NCBI RefSeq assembly: GCF_900099825.1
Contig: NZ_LT629693.1
Span: forward strand, 2,046,001-2,110,000
Length of the DNA: 64,000 bases
Direction of reading: 5' to 3'
From: Bradyrhizobium ottawaense
GTDB taxonomy: Bacteria; Pseudomonadota; Alphaproteobacteria; Rhizobiales; Xanthobacteraceae
Positions 27,153-35,943 of this stretch are shown one piece after another. The notes under the pieces are model-generated. The model was not told the DNA's origin and did no database searches. It saw only the letters and a program-made list of their open reading frames with translations. The position numbers were made by a program, and so were the translations under genes. Each line of letters starts with the position of its first letter. Within the stretch, counting starts at the first letter, position 1.

Positions 27153-27881
27153 ATGAGCAGTATCGGGTTGAGTTTTGGTGACGATCTGGCCGGCGACCGG
27201 CCCAGAAGCCTGACGTCGGCCGTTCAGGAACGGCTGCGGACAGACATCCTTTCGACACGGCTGCTGCCTGGCCAGAAGCTGCATATCGCGGGCCTCGCCA
27301 AGCAGTTTTCCGTCAGTCTCGCCGCGGTCCGCGAGGCCCTGTCGCGCCTCGTCGCCGACGGGCTGGTGCAGGCCTCGGACCAGCGCGGCTTCCGGGTCAG
27401 CCCGGTCTCGCCGGCGGACCTCAGGGACGTCACGCAGACCCGCGTCGATATCGAGGGACTGGCGCTGCGGCGCTCGATCGAGAACGGCGACCGCGCATGG
27501 CTCGGTTCGGTAGAGCAATCCTTCGCGGCGCTCGTTGCCGTCCCCTATACCTATCCGGATGATCCGACCCATCATTACGAGGAATGGGTAGTACTTCACC
27601 GCATCTTCCACCGCACGCTGGTCAATGCCTGCGGCTCGCCCTGGTTGCTCGGCTTTCGCGATATCCTGCACGAGCAGAGCGAACGCTATCGCCGGCTGTC
27701 GATCCGGCGCAACACCGAAAAGTCCCGCAATGTCGAGGCCGAACACGCCGCGATCGTTCACGCCGTGCTCAAGCGTGATGCCGACGCCGCCGTCGCGGCG
27801 CTGTCGAAGCATTTCCTGACGACCATGCATCTGGTCGAACTTGCGACACCCAAACCATTGGGGATTGTCGACACCGCCTGA
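27153..27881 (+). CDS. GntR family (FCD subgroup) transcriptional regulator
   Basis: 242 residues. The N-terminal winged helix spans about 15-85 (SLTSAVQERLRTDILSTRLLPGQKLHIAGLAKQFSVSLAAVREALSRLVADGLV). It is followed by an all-helical FCD effector domain with LHRIFHRTLVNACGS and the histidine-bearing EHAAIVHAVLKRDADAA, likely metal or acid ligands. FCD regulators usually sense organic acids. It heads an operon with an ABC importer and three enzymes (to 33874) and likely controls it. TTG at 27150 is also possible; the ATG three bases on is preferred. Confidence 0.9.
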   Translation: MSSIGLSFGDDLAGDRPRSLTSAVQERLRTDILSTRLLPGQKLHIAGLAKQFSVSLAAVREALSRLVADGLVQASDQRGFRVSPVSPADLRDVTQTRVDIEGLALRRSIENGDRAWLGSVEQSFAALVAVPYTYPDDPTHHYEEWVVLHRIFHRTLVNACGSPWLLGFRDILHEQSERYRRLSIRRNTEKSRNVEAEHAAIVHAVLKRDADAAVAALSKHFLTTMHLVELATPKPLGIVDTA

Positions 27882-27934
27882 TCGAAAATTCGAAAACGCC
27901 AATCCAAATCAAAAAAAGCAAAGGGAACGTCACA

Positions 27935-28906
27935 ATGAGCTTCACACGACGTCACGTGTTGACCACGATTGCCGCAGCCGCCCTGCTCGGCACGTCGGCG
28001 ATGGCGCAAGCCGCGGATACGGTCCGCATCGGCCTTCCGACCAAGACCTATTGGCCGACCACGATCGCGGAGACCGCGGTCAAGCAGAAGCTGTTCGAGA
28101 AGGAAGGCATCACCGCGGAACTGACGATCTATCGCGGCGGCGCCGAGACGTTCGAGGCGATGGCCGCGGGCGCCGCCGACGTCATCCTCGACGCGACGTC
28201 GCTCGCTGCGGCTGGGCGCAAGAAAGGCGTGATGTCGAAAGTGGTCGCCAATGCCGCGATGGGCTATTACGGCTGGCAGTTGATGGTGCTTGCCAAGTCG
28301 ACGGCCGGGGTCAAGGACCTCAACACCAAGAAGGTCGCGATCACGTCGGCGGGCTCGGGCTCCGACCTGCTGGCGCTGTGGACCATTCAGGACAAGAAGA
28401 TCGACTTCACCCGCGTGCCGGTCGGCGGCGGCGGCCTGGTGCCGAACCTGCTCGCCGGCAATGTCGACGCCGCGGTGGTCTATTCGCCGCTCAGCTTCCA
28501 GATTTCCAAGTCCGGTGAGGCCAAGACCATTCTCGATTATTCGAAGGAAGTGCCGCCGAATCTCGCTGCCGGCTGGATCGTGCTCGACAAATACGCGCAG
28601 GAGAAGCCGGCTCTGGTGCAGAAGACGCTGAACGCGCTCTATGGCGCGCTGATGTTCATGCGCGACAACAAGGATGTCACCGTCAAGCTGATCGCCGAAC
28701 TCTATGAGATTCCCGCCGAGATCGCCGCGCTGGAATATGAAAACACGATTCTGAAGCTGGAAACCGACGGCAGCATGAGCGGGACGAAGATACCGGAAGA
28801 GGTTCAGCTGGCGCTCGACATGGCCAAGGCCGGCGGCATGAAGGATCTGGCACCAGCGGCCGAGGTCATCTCGACCCAGTTCAAGCCGGTCCCAACCAAA
28901 CCCTGA
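27935..28906 (+). CDS. ABC transporter substrate-binding protein (NMT1/SsuA-like)
   Basis: A 323-residue periplasmic receptor. The signal peptide (TRRHVLTTIAAAALLGTSAMAQAA) has a twin-arginine look and ends near residue 27. The mature part has the NMT1/THI5-like fold: VRIGLPTKTYWPTTIAETAVKQKLFEKEGI and the Ser/Gly-rich ligand loop AITSAGSGSDLLAL. Relatives bind taurine, alkanesulfonates, nitrate or pyrimidine precursors; the ligand here is unknown. It is the first gene of the import module, followed by permease, ATPase and a second permease. Confidence 0.9.
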   Translation: MSFTRRHVLTTIAAAALLGTSAMAQAADTVRIGLPTKTYWPTTIAETAVKQKLFEKEGITAELTIYRGGAETFEAMAAGAADVILDATSLAAAGRKKGVMSKVVANAAMGYYGWQLMVLAKSTAGVKDLNTKKVAITSAGSGSDLLALWTIQDKKIDFTRVPVGGGGLVPNLLAGNVDAAVVYSPLSFQISKSGEAKTILDYSKEVPPNLAAGWIVLDKYAQEKPALVQKTLNALYGALMFMRDNKDVTVKLIAELYEIPAEIAALEYENTILKLETDGSMSGTKIPEEVQLALDMAKAGGMKDLAPAAEVISTQFKPVPTKP

Positions 28907-28916
28907 GGCGACAGCG

Positions 28917-29669
28917 ATGCAAGGTGTCGGCGTAAAGGCGGCGCGGGTCGCGATTGTGGTGGCGCTGTTTGCGATATGGGAAATCCTGTCGCGGACCGGC
29001 TTCGTCAATCCGCGGCTGCTCCCCTCGGCGTCCGACACGCTGTCGACGCTCGCCGACCTCCTGCAGCGCGCGAGCGTCCGCAAGGATCTGGTGGTGACGG
29101 CGACCGAGGTGCTGACCGCGTTCGCGCTCGCCGTTCCCTTCGGTACGCTGATCGGCTTCCTGATTGCCGAAAATCGCTACTTTGCCGACGTCGCGAAGCC
29201 CTTGCTGTTCTTCGCTTTCAGCATTCCCAAGTCGATCTTCCTGCCGATGTTCATCCTGGTGTTCGGGGTCGGCTTTTCGCAGAAGGTCGGCTTCGGCTTC
29301 TTCTCGACCATCTTCATCGTGATCATGTCGACCACGACGGCGGTGGAGTCGGTCAAGGTCGAACATCTGACGGTCGCCCGCTCCTATGGCGCGACGCCGA
29401 TGCAGACCGAGTTCCGCGTCTATCTGCCGAGCATGCTGCCGGTGCTGCTCGAGGCGCTGCGGATTTCGATGATCTTCAACCTGACGGGGGTCATCCTTGC
29501 CGAAATGTACGCTTCACGCGACGGCATCGGCCACCAGATCGCAACCTGGGGCGAGAATTTTCAGATGAAGCAGTTGCTGGCCGGCGTGATCATGATCGCC
29601 GCGGTCGCCATCACCTTCAACGAACTGGTCAGATGGGTGGAAACACGATGCAGCCATTGGCGAACATAA
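28917..29669 (+). CDS. ABC transporter permease (SsuC/TauC-like), first subunit
   Basis: A 250-residue inner-membrane protein with about six helices. The EAA loop that contacts the ATPase is EHLTVARSYGATPMQTEFRVYLPSMLPVLLEALRI. Its start follows the receptor stop by 10 bp with GAGG upstream, and its 3' end overlaps the ATPase gene by 22 bp, so the genes are translated together. Confidence 0.92.
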   Translation: MQGVGVKAARVAIVVALFAIWEILSRTGFVNPRLLPSASDTLSTLADLLQRASVRKDLVVTATEVLTAFALAVPFGTLIGFLIAENRYFADVAKPLLFFAFSIPKSIFLPMFILVFGVGFSQKVGFGFFSTIFIVIMSTTTAVESVKVEHLTVARSYGATPMQTEFRVYLPSMLPVLLEALRISMIFNLTGVILAEMYASRDGIGHQIATWGENFQMKQLLAGVIMIAAVAITFNELVRWVETRCSHWRT

Positions 29670-30445
29670 CCCCGCTGAAGCCGGCCGGCGCGATCGAGGT
29701 CCGCAATGTCGGCCAGATCTTCAAGACCACGACGCAGGACGTCGTCGCGCTCGAGGACGTTTCGCTCGACGTCAAACCCGGCCGCTTCGTCGTGCTGGTG
29801 GGCCCGAGCGGCTGCGGCAAGTCGACGCTTCTGATGATGATGGCCGGCCTGCGCCAGCAGACGTCGGGCACCATCACCATCAGCGGTGCGCCGATCCCCG
29901 AGCCCGATCCAAATCGCGTCGGCGTGGTATTTCAGGAGGCCAGCCTGTTTCCGTGGTTGACGGCGGAGGAGAATGTCGAATTCCCGCTGGCGCTGCGCCG
30001 CGTTGCCAAGGACGAGCGCCGCGCCAAGGCGCAGGATGCGCTGAAGCTGGTCGGGCTCGACGGGTTCGGCAAGCGTCATCCGCACGAATTGTCCGGCGGA
30101 ATGAAGCAGCGCGTCTCGATCGCACGCGGCATGGTGCAGGACCCGCCGGTGCTGCTGATGGACGAGCCGTTCGCGGCACTCGACGAACAGACCCGCATGA
30201 CCATGGGCGACGAGTTGCTGCGGATCTGGGCCGCGACCGGCAAGACCGTGGTGTTCGTCACCCATAGCCTCACTGAGGCGGTCTATCTCGCCGACGAAGT
30301 GATCGTGATGTCGCCGCGGCCCGGGCGCATCGTCGACCATCTGCAGGTCTCGCTGCCCCGCCCGCGCACCTACGAGATGCTGAGCGGCGACGCCTTCGGC
30401 ACCCTGCGCGACCGCATCTGGCGGCACATCCGCAAATCGGCGTGA
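29648..30445 (+). CDS. ABC transporter ATP-binding protein (SsuB/TauB-like)
   Basis: A 265-residue ATPase. Walker A is GPSGCGKS (in LVGPSGCGKSTLL), the signature is LSGGMKQR, and Walker B is LLMDEPFAALDEQTR. The stretch FQEASLFPWLTAEENVEFPL is typical of the nitrate/sulfonate/taurine subgroup. The frame is open further upstream inside the permease gene, but the ATG at 29648 is the natural start. It powers the two permeases at 28917 and 30453. Confidence 0.95.
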   Translation: MQPLANITPLKPAGAIEVRNVGQIFKTTTQDVVALEDVSLDVKPGRFVVLVGPSGCGKSTLLMMMAGLRQQTSGTITISGAPIPEPDPNRVGVVFQEASLFPWLTAEENVEFPLALRRVAKDERRAKAQDALKLVGLDGFGKRHPHELSGGMKQRVSIARGMVQDPPVLLMDEPFAALDEQTRMTMGDELLRIWAATGKTVVFVTHSLTEAVYLADEVIVMSPRPGRIVDHLQVSLPRPRTYEMLSGDAFGTLRDRIWRHIRKSA

Positions 30446-30452
30446 GGTTCCG

Positions 30453-31253
30453 ATGACCGCAACAACGCTCCGCAGACTGATCGTGATTGGCCTGATCGCG
30501 CTGTGGGAAATTCTGCCGCGCGCAGGCCTCGTTCCCGAATTGTTTCTGCCGTCGCTGTCCTCGACGTTGTCAGCCGGCTGGAGCGAGGCGGCCGAGTATG
30601 GCCACGCGCTGGTCGTGACGCTCTACGAGGTCGCAATATCGATGGCGTTCGCCTGCGGCGGCGGCATCCTGCTCGGCGCCGTCGTCGGCAGCCTGCCTCG
30701 GCCGCGCATCCTGATCATGCCGATGGTATCCAGTCTTTACGCGGTGCCGCTGGTCATTCTCTATCCGGTCTTCACCGTGTGGCTCGGCATCGGCTCGGAA
30801 TCCAAAATCGCGTTCGCGTCGATCTATGGCTTCCTGCCAACGATGCTGGCGACCGCCGCCGGGATCCAGACCATCAATCCGCAGTTGCTGCTCGCTGCCC
30901 GCAGCATGGGCGCGACACTGAGCCAGCGGCTGGTGCGGGTGATCATTCCGGCCGCGATCCCGACCGTGCTGTCTGGGTTGCGCGTCGGCGGCGCGCTCGT
31001 GATCGTCGGCGTGGTGGTGTCGGAGATGCTGATCTCTTCCGCCGGCATCGGCTACCTGATCTCGCGCTATCGCACCATTCTCGACAGCGCGCATGTCTTT
31101 GCCGGCGTGCTGCTGGTACTGGCGATGGCGATCGCCTTCAACGCCGGCATCAAGTGGATCGAGCGCAAGGCCGCGATCTGGCAGACCGGATCGCGCGCCG
31201 GCCAGCGCGCCGCCGACGAACTTACCGCCGGCACCCTGCAGCCGGCGACCTAG
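30453..31253 (+). CDS. ABC transporter permease (SsuC/TauC-like), second subunit
   Basis: A 266-residue inner-membrane protein with about six helices and the coupling loop AARSMGATLSQRLVRVIIPAAIPTVLSGLRVGGAL. It starts 7 bp after the ATPase stop. With the 28917 permease it would form a heterodimeric channel; homodimers are more usual in this subgroup, so two different permease genes are a useful mark of this importer. Confidence 0.92.
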   Translation: MTATTLRRLIVIGLIALWEILPRAGLVPELFLPSLSSTLSAGWSEAAEYGHALVVTLYEVAISMAFACGGGILLGAVVGSLPRPRILIMPMVSSLYAVPLVILYPVFTVWLGIGSESKIAFASIYGFLPTMLATAAGIQTINPQLLLAARSMGATLSQRLVRVIIPAAIPTVLSGLRVGGALVIVGVVVSEMLISSAGIGYLISRYRTILDSAHVFAGVLLVLAMAIAFNAGIKWIERKAAIWQTGSRAGQRAADELTAGTLQPAT

Positions 31254-31266
31254 TGGAGTATTTTAA

Positions 31267-31932
31267 GTGTTCGACCTGACGCTGACATTCGACAATGGCC
31301 CCGAGCCCGGCGTGACGCCGCGCGTGCTCGACATCTTGCGCGAGCGCGGCATCAAGGCCACCTTTTTCGTAATCGGGGAAAAGCTCGGCGATCCCGTGCG
31401 CAGGCAACTCGCCGTGCGCGCCCATGACGAGGGGCACTGGATCGGCAATCACACCTTTACGCACACCGTTCCGCTCGGGCAGCAGCGTGACCCCGCGGCG
31501 GCGCAAAACGAAATTGGTCGAACGCAAGCCACGATCGGCGATCTCGCGCACACCGCGCGCTGGTTCCGGCCGTTCGGCGGCGGCGGCAATCTCGACGAGC
31601 GGCTGCTAAAACCGTCCGTCGTCGATTATCTCACCGGCCACAAACATAGCTGCGTGCTGTGGAACGCGATCCCGCGCGACTGGGCCGATCCAGATGGCTG
31701 GGTCGACCGCGCGCTGGAGCAATGCCGGTCGCAGCCGTGGAGCCTGATGGTGCTGCACGACCTGCCGACCGGTGCGATGAACCATCTCGAGCGTTTTCTC
31801 GACCGTGCCACCGAAGCCGGCGCGCGCTTTCATCAGGATTTTCCGCCCGGTTGCGTCCCGATCCGTTCGGGCGAGATCGTGCTGCCCATCCACGCCTATG
31901 TTTCCAACATCGAAGAGAGTGTCACACCATGA
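31267..31932 (+). CDS. NodB-domain (polysaccharide-deacetylase-like) amide hydrolase
   Basis: A 221-residue CE4-family enzyme without any signal peptide, so probably cytoplasmic and acting on a small molecule rather than a wall polymer. Motif 1 reads TFD9-N10-GP, where most members have TFDDGP, so one metal-binding aspartate is replaced by asparagine. Motif 2, H62-T-F-T-H66, is intact, and WFRPFGG (98-104) is motif 3. VLHDLP near the C-terminus supplies the late histidine. It starts with GTG; its stop overlaps the start of the FAH-family gene (ATGA). The operon suggests it processes the imported compound. Confidence 0.85.
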   Translation: MFDLTLTFDNGPEPGVTPRVLDILRERGIKATFFVIGEKLGDPVRRQLAVRAHDEGHWIGNHTFTHTVPLGQQRDPAAAQNEIGRTQATIGDLAHTARWFRPFGGGGNLDERLLKPSVVDYLTGHKHSCVLWNAIPRDWADPDGWVDRALEQCRSQPWSLMVLHDLPTGAMNHLERFLDRATEAGARFHQDFPPGCVPIRSGEIVLPIHAYVSNIEESVTP

Positions 31933-32798
31933 AGATTGCAAGTTTCAAGGCGGGTACCACCGCAACCTGGGGCCTTGTCACCGACGCCGGGATCATCGAC
32001 GCCGGCAAGCGGCTGAAGGCCTACCCGACGTTGAAGGCCTTGCTGGCGAAGGGATCGCTCGACGAATTAAAGGCGCTCAAGGGCGAGCGGGCGGACTACG
32101 CGCTGGCCGAAATCGAGCTGCTGCCAACCGTGCCCGACCCGGACAAGATCTTCTGCATCGGCGTCAACTACTCCACGCATCTGGCCGAAAGCGGCCACCC
32201 CACCCCGCCGCATCCGATGATCTTCACCCGCTTTGCCAACAGCCAGGTCGGCGGCGGCCAACCGATGATCCGGCCGCTGGAATCCGAGCGCTTCGACTAT
32301 GAAGGCGAGATGGCCGTCATCATCGGCAAGGCCGGCCGCCGCATTTCCCGCGAGAAGGCGCTCGGCCACGTCGCGGGCTATGCCTGCTACAATGACGGCA
32401 GCATCCGCGACTGGCAGCGCCACACCTCGCAATTCGCGCCCGGCAAGAATTTCGTCGCCACCGGCGGCTTCGGACCGTGGATGGTGACAACAGACGAAAT
32501 CCCCGACATCTCCAAGCAGACCATTGCGACCCGTCTCAACGGCGTCGAGGTGCAGGCAGCACCAATCTCCGACCTCGTGTTCGACGTCCCTGCCTTGATC
32601 GCCTATTGCTCGACCTTCACCGAACTCGTCCCCGGCGACGTCATCGTCACCGGCACCACCGGCGGCGTCGGCGCCTACCGCACACCGCCGCTCTGGATGA
32701 AGGAGGGTGACGTGGTCGAGGTCGAGGTTTCCGGCATCGGTGTGTTGCGCAATCCGGTCAAGGACGAGGTTGCGGCGGCAGCGACGCGCGCGGCCTAA
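31929..32798 (+). CDS. Fumarylacetoacetate hydrolase (FAH) family protein
   Basis: A 289-residue enzyme. The metal-binding residues are E125 and E127 (DYEGEMAVIIG) and D156 (YNDGSIRDWQ), followed by the typical GGFGPWMVTTDEI and VITGTTGGVGAYRTPP. FAH-fold enzymes hydrate, decarboxylate or cleave 2-ketoacids and acylpyruvates. The ATG overlaps the stop of the deacetylase gene by ATGA. Together they look like successive steps in degradation of one substrate. Confidence 0.92.
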   Translation: MKIASFKAGTTATWGLVTDAGIIDAGKRLKAYPTLKALLAKGSLDELKALKGERADYALAEIELLPTVPDPDKIFCIGVNYSTHLAESGHPTPPHPMIFTRFANSQVGGGQPMIRPLESERFDYEGEMAVIIGKAGRRISREKALGHVAGYACYNDGSIRDWQRHTSQFAPGKNFVATGGFGPWMVTTDEIPDISKQTIATRLNGVEVQAAPISDLVFDVPALIAYCSTFTELVPGDVIVTGTTGGVGAYRTPPLWMKEGDVVEVEVSGIGVLRNPVKDEVAAAATRAA

Positions 32799-32833
32799 GC
32801 AAAAAATAGAATAACAAGAGCAAGGAGACGATC

Positions 32834-33874
32834 ATGAACCTGCCAAAGCACCTGTTGCCGACCACGGTGGTCGGCAGCTATCCGCAACCGGAATGGCTGG
32901 TCGACCGCGCGATGCTGTGCAAGGTGGTGCCGCGCACGCGCATGCATGCGATGTGGCGGCTGCCGGCCGAGCATCTTGAAGAAGCGCAGGACGACGCCAC
33001 CATCGTTGCTATCCGAGACATGGAGCGCGCGGGCATCGACGTGGTCACCGACGGCGAAATCCGCCGCGAGAGCTACTCGAACCGTTTCGCCACAGCGCTT
33101 GACGGCATCGACGCCGACAATCCCGCCATTATCACGGCGCGCAACGGCACCCAGACGCCGGTGCCGCGCGTGGTCGGACCGGTGAAGCGCAGCCGCCCGG
33201 TCGAACAGACCGACATGGAATTCCTGCGCAAAAATACCGACCGCGCTGCCAAGATCACCCTGCCCGGCCCGTTCACAATGAGCCAGCAGGCCAAGAACGA
33301 ATTCTACAAGGACGACGAGGAGCTGGCGATGGCGTTCGCCGCCGCAGTCAACGCCGAGGCACTCGACCTGCAGAAAGCCGGCGCCGACGTGATCCAGCTC
33401 GACGAGCCCTGGGTGCGCAACAATCCGGATCTTGCGCGGCGCTATGCAGTCAAGGCGATCAACCGTGCGCTGCAGGGCCTCACGGTGCCGACCGTCGTGC
33501 ATCTGTGCTTCGGCTATGCAGCGGTCGTGCCGGGCTCGACCAAGCCGGCCGGCTATTCGTTCCTCGCCGAACTCGCCGACACCCACGCCGAACAGATTTC
33601 GATCGAGGCGGCGCAGCCAAAGCTCGATCTCGGCGTGCTGAAGGATCTATCGTCGAAGAAGATCATGCTCGGCGTGCTCGACCTCGGCAATCCCGAGATC
33701 GAGACGGCGGAGGTCGTGGCCGACCGCATCCGCAACGGCCTCAAGCATGTCGCGGCCGATCGCCTTGTCGTCGCGCCCGACTGCGGCATGAAATACATGC
33801 CGCGCCAAGTCGCGTTCGGAAAGCTGAAGGCAATGTGCGACGCGGCCGCAACGGTGCGCAGGGAGATCAGCTAG
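32834..33874 (+). CDS. MetE-like (cobalamin-independent methionine synthase catalytic domain) protein
   Basis: A 346-residue TIM-barrel protein equal to the C-terminal half of MetE only. The zinc set is visible as H223 and C225 (VVHLCFGY), E258 (SIEAAQP) and C317 (APDCGMKY). IQLDEPWVR is the usual acidic block. Short MetE-like proteins of this type move methyl groups to or from thiols with donors other than polyglutamyl folate. It closes the GntR-ABC operon, 35 bp after the FAH gene, with AAGGAGACGATC as ribosome site. It may demethylate or detoxify a sulfur or O-methyl compound; this is inference. Confidence 0.88.
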   Translation: MNLPKHLLPTTVVGSYPQPEWLVDRAMLCKVVPRTRMHAMWRLPAEHLEEAQDDATIVAIRDMERAGIDVVTDGEIRRESYSNRFATALDGIDADNPAIITARNGTQTPVPRVVGPVKRSRPVEQTDMEFLRKNTDRAAKITLPGPFTMSQQAKNEFYKDDEELAMAFAAAVNAEALDLQKAGADVIQLDEPWVRNNPDLARRYAVKAINRALQGLTVPTVVHLCFGYAAVVPGSTKPAGYSFLAELADTHAEQISIEAAQPKLDLGVLKDLSSKKIMLGVLDLGNPEIETAEVVADRIRNGLKHVAADRLVVAPDCGMKYMPRQVAFGKLKAMCDAAATVRREIS

Positions 33875-33894
33875 ACCGAAGGCCTTTTTGTCTT

Positions 33895-33942
33895 ACGCGT
33901 TTTCTTCACGCGAACCGGATCCCACTTCGCTCGAAAACGCTA
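33895..33942. repeat. Short palindromic repeat (GCGTTTTC/GAAAACGC type)
   Basis: GCGTTTTC (33897-33904) and GAAAACGC (33933-33940) flank CTTCACGCGAACCGGATCCC. I recognise this as a small dispersed Bradyrhizobium intergenic element. It lies between convergent genes and could also terminate transcription from both sides. Confidence 0.6.
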
Positions 33943-33948
33943 TGGCGA

Positions 33949-34218
33949 TCAGAGCAGCTTGGCGCGGACGAACAGCGCGCGCAGCGCGTTGGTCGCCTGC
34001 ACCGTCAGCATCGCATTGCCGGCGGCGCGCTGCAGGGCGCCGACGGCATCGGCGTGCAGCGCGCGGAATTCGATCCACTCGATGCTGCTGAGATTGGTAA
34101 TGAACTGATACGCCTGGCCGACCGTGCCGATCGACACCGTCTTGCCGTTCAGATTGATCTTGAAAATCGCCCGCAGCGGTGTGTCGGAATCGGAGGCTTC
34201 GCCCGCGACCGCCGTCAT
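33949..34218 (-). CDS. Small hypothetical protein coupled to the DUF2778 gene
   Basis: 89 residues, no signal peptide or membrane helix, and no family I recognise. It reads FKINLNGKTVSIGTVGQAYQFITNLSSIEWIEFRALHADAVGALQRAA and looks globular. Its ATG overlaps the stop of the upstream DUF2778 gene (ATGA at 34215-34218). That makes it a real, translationally coupled gene and raises the possibility that it is a partner or immunity-like protein for the upstream product. No experimental parallel is known to me. Confidence 0.65.
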   Translation of the reverse strand: MTAVAGEASDSDTPLRAIFKINLNGKTVSIGTVGQAYQFITNLSSIEWIEFRALHADAVGALQRAAGNAMLTVQATNALRALFVRAKLL

Positions 34219-35249
34219 GACGGAGACGTCGAGCGCCGCGACGCGGTGAGGCCCTCGCGCAGGTTCGGCACCACGACCAGACGCGTGACCTCACCGTTGT
34301 TGTACGCCTTCAGGAACCTGTCGTAATCCTTGATCGAGACGCAGCCGTTGGAATCGCCGTTGGGGCCGAGCATGTAGCTGTGCACCAGCAGGCCCGACCG
34401 GCCGAGCGTGTCGCTTTCGCCAACCGGAGTCATGCGAAGCGCCGCGACTCCGTGAAACAGCTTCTCTCGCGGCTTCAGGTCGTAGACGGCCGGCGGCGTC
34501 GCCCCAACCATGCGTTGGTTCACATGGGAAGGATCGTCCATCAGGCTGCCGAGGCCGGAATGCGCCTCGAGCCTCGCGCCGTTCGGCAGATACACCGCGC
34601 GCGCCGAAATGTCGTAGACGGCGGTGAGGTTGTCGTAGCCGAGCGCTCCGAGGTCAGGCTTCTCGGCAAACAACCCGTCGCCGGGCGTCAGTGACGCCAG
34701 CGTGAAACGCATCGGCACCAGGTCGGCCAGTTTCTGGAACGCGGTGCGGCTATCCGACGGCGCCGGCGGTGGTGGATCGTTTCTCGCCTGCAGATTGGCC
34801 TCGACCGGCCGCGACCTCGGCATCGGCACCGACGCGGTCTCAGCCAATGGCGCCGGCGGAGTGGACGCGCCACTGCCGTCGCGCAGCTTCCCGATCAACA
34901 GGCTTTCGATGTGGCCGAACTCGGCATCGAAATCGGCGCGCAACGACCGGGCCACCGGACGCGAGGGATAGCTGATCACGGACCCATTGCGGGCCGCGCC
35001 CGAGCCGAACCGGTCATCGAACGAGATCGAGCCGGCGACGGACGAGTTCGCGCCGGCGACGAACGAGTTCGCGCTGGCGATATTGGCCGATGCCGGTTTG
35101 TGGATCCAGCCGACGAGGTCGAAATCGGTGATCGAGGCGGCCAGCACTGACGCCATTGCAATCGCGGCGAAGGCGAATGCCGCCTTGGCGAACAATGGGG
35201 CGCCGCGGCTCGACTCAAGCCTGGCATTTCTCTTCGTGAAGCTATCCAT
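34215..35249 (-). CDS. DUF2778 (Tlde1-like, L,D-transpeptidase-related) envelope protein
   Basis: 344 residues from ATG 35249. An N-terminal hydrophobic segment (FAKAAFAFAAIAMASVLAASI) anchors or exports it. A long Ser/Asn- and Pro-rich linker with RSRPVEANLQ follows, then a C-terminal DUF2778 domain from about 220. That domain shows LTAVYDISARAVYLPNGARLEAHSG and the catalytic-type HSYMLGPNGDSNGCVSI, where the His and Cys match the active site of Tlde1, a peptidoglycan L,D-carboxy/exchange enzyme. Earlier in-frame starts to 35396 give non-coding residues. It probably acts on peptidoglycan. The coupled gene at 33949 follows. Confidence 0.82.
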   Translation of the reverse strand: MDSFTKRNARLESSRGAPLFAKAAFAFAAIAMASVLAASITDFDLVGWIHKPASANIASANSFVAGANSSVAGSISFDDRFGSGAARNGSVISYPSRPVARSLRADFDAEFGHIESLLIGKLRDGSGASTPPAPLAETASVPMPRSRPVEANLQARNDPPPPAPSDSRTAFQKLADLVPMRFTLASLTPGDGLFAEKPDLGALGYDNLTAVYDISARAVYLPNGARLEAHSGLGSLMDDPSHVNQRMVGATPPAVYDLKPREKLFHGVAALRMTPVGESDTLGRSGLLVHSYMLGPNGDSNGCVSIKDYDRFLKAYNNGEVTRLVVVPNLREGLTASRRSTSPS

Positions 35250-35437
35250 CCGTCCCCGGCTCGGCGCTCCGAAATCACCCCTGATTCGTAAGGGATTCAC
35301 CGAATAAGTGCCAATATAATGCAAACCAAAACAAGGCATAATCGAGACAGGCGATGGCCGCCATCGCCACCGGCCCAATCCACGGCTCCAGGCCATGTCA
35401 TGGTAAACGGGCCGCGGCTTGAAATATCTGCCACAAT

Positions 35438-35860
35438 TCAGGGCCTGCGAACCGGAGCCGTATTCGGGGCGGGCGCCTGCTCCATTTCGGCCTGTTCCGG
35501 CAGCTTTTCCGCGTGCACGGCCAGCGTCTCCCCGATCCAGATCGGATCGGCAAGGTGGTCCCGCCGCGGGTTGGTGGTGTTCGGATGCACCAGAACACTC
35601 AATTTGCCATGGTTGAGCATCAGCCAGGGAACCAGATCGGGGAATATCTCCCTGGCGAAAGCCACCTGATACATGGCCTGGTCGTGCGGCCCGACCTTGA
35701 CGTCGTGCCAGCGTCCAAGCGTTACGGAGAAGCGTTCGCCGATCCAGCTGCGCAATTGCTCGGCCTCGGCCCGCGTCGTCGCCGGATCGTAATAGATATG
35801 GGCATGATAGCTCGCGATCTCGTCCGTCGATCGCGGACCCGCCTTGGGTGTACCGGTCAT
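35438..35860 (-). CDS. DOPA 4,5-dioxygenase family protein
   Basis: A 140-residue member of the DOPA-dioxygenase family (extradiol ring-cleaving-like). Three histidine blocks are visible: SYHAHIYYD, KVGPHDQAMYQ and LNHGKLSVLVHPNT. GGAGCGGATGAC precedes the ATG at 35860; the frame stays open upstream, but that stretch is not coding. It follows the VOC gene by 83 bp on the same strand. The family cleaves catechols, but many bacterial members have no known substrate. Confidence 0.85.
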   Translation of the reverse strand: MTGTPKAGPRSTDEIASYHAHIYYDPATTRAEAEQLRSWIGERFSVTLGRWHDVKVGPHDQAMYQVAFAREIFPDLVPWLMLNHGKLSVLVHPNTTNPRRDHLADPIWIGETLAVHAEKLPEQAEMEQAPAPNTAPVRRP

Positions 35861-35943
35861 GTCATCCGCTCCACGCCATCGCCGCTTCGAATGCCGGCCG
35901 CGATGATCGCTGCAACCTGAGGCGTGGTCAATGCATGCGTCCG

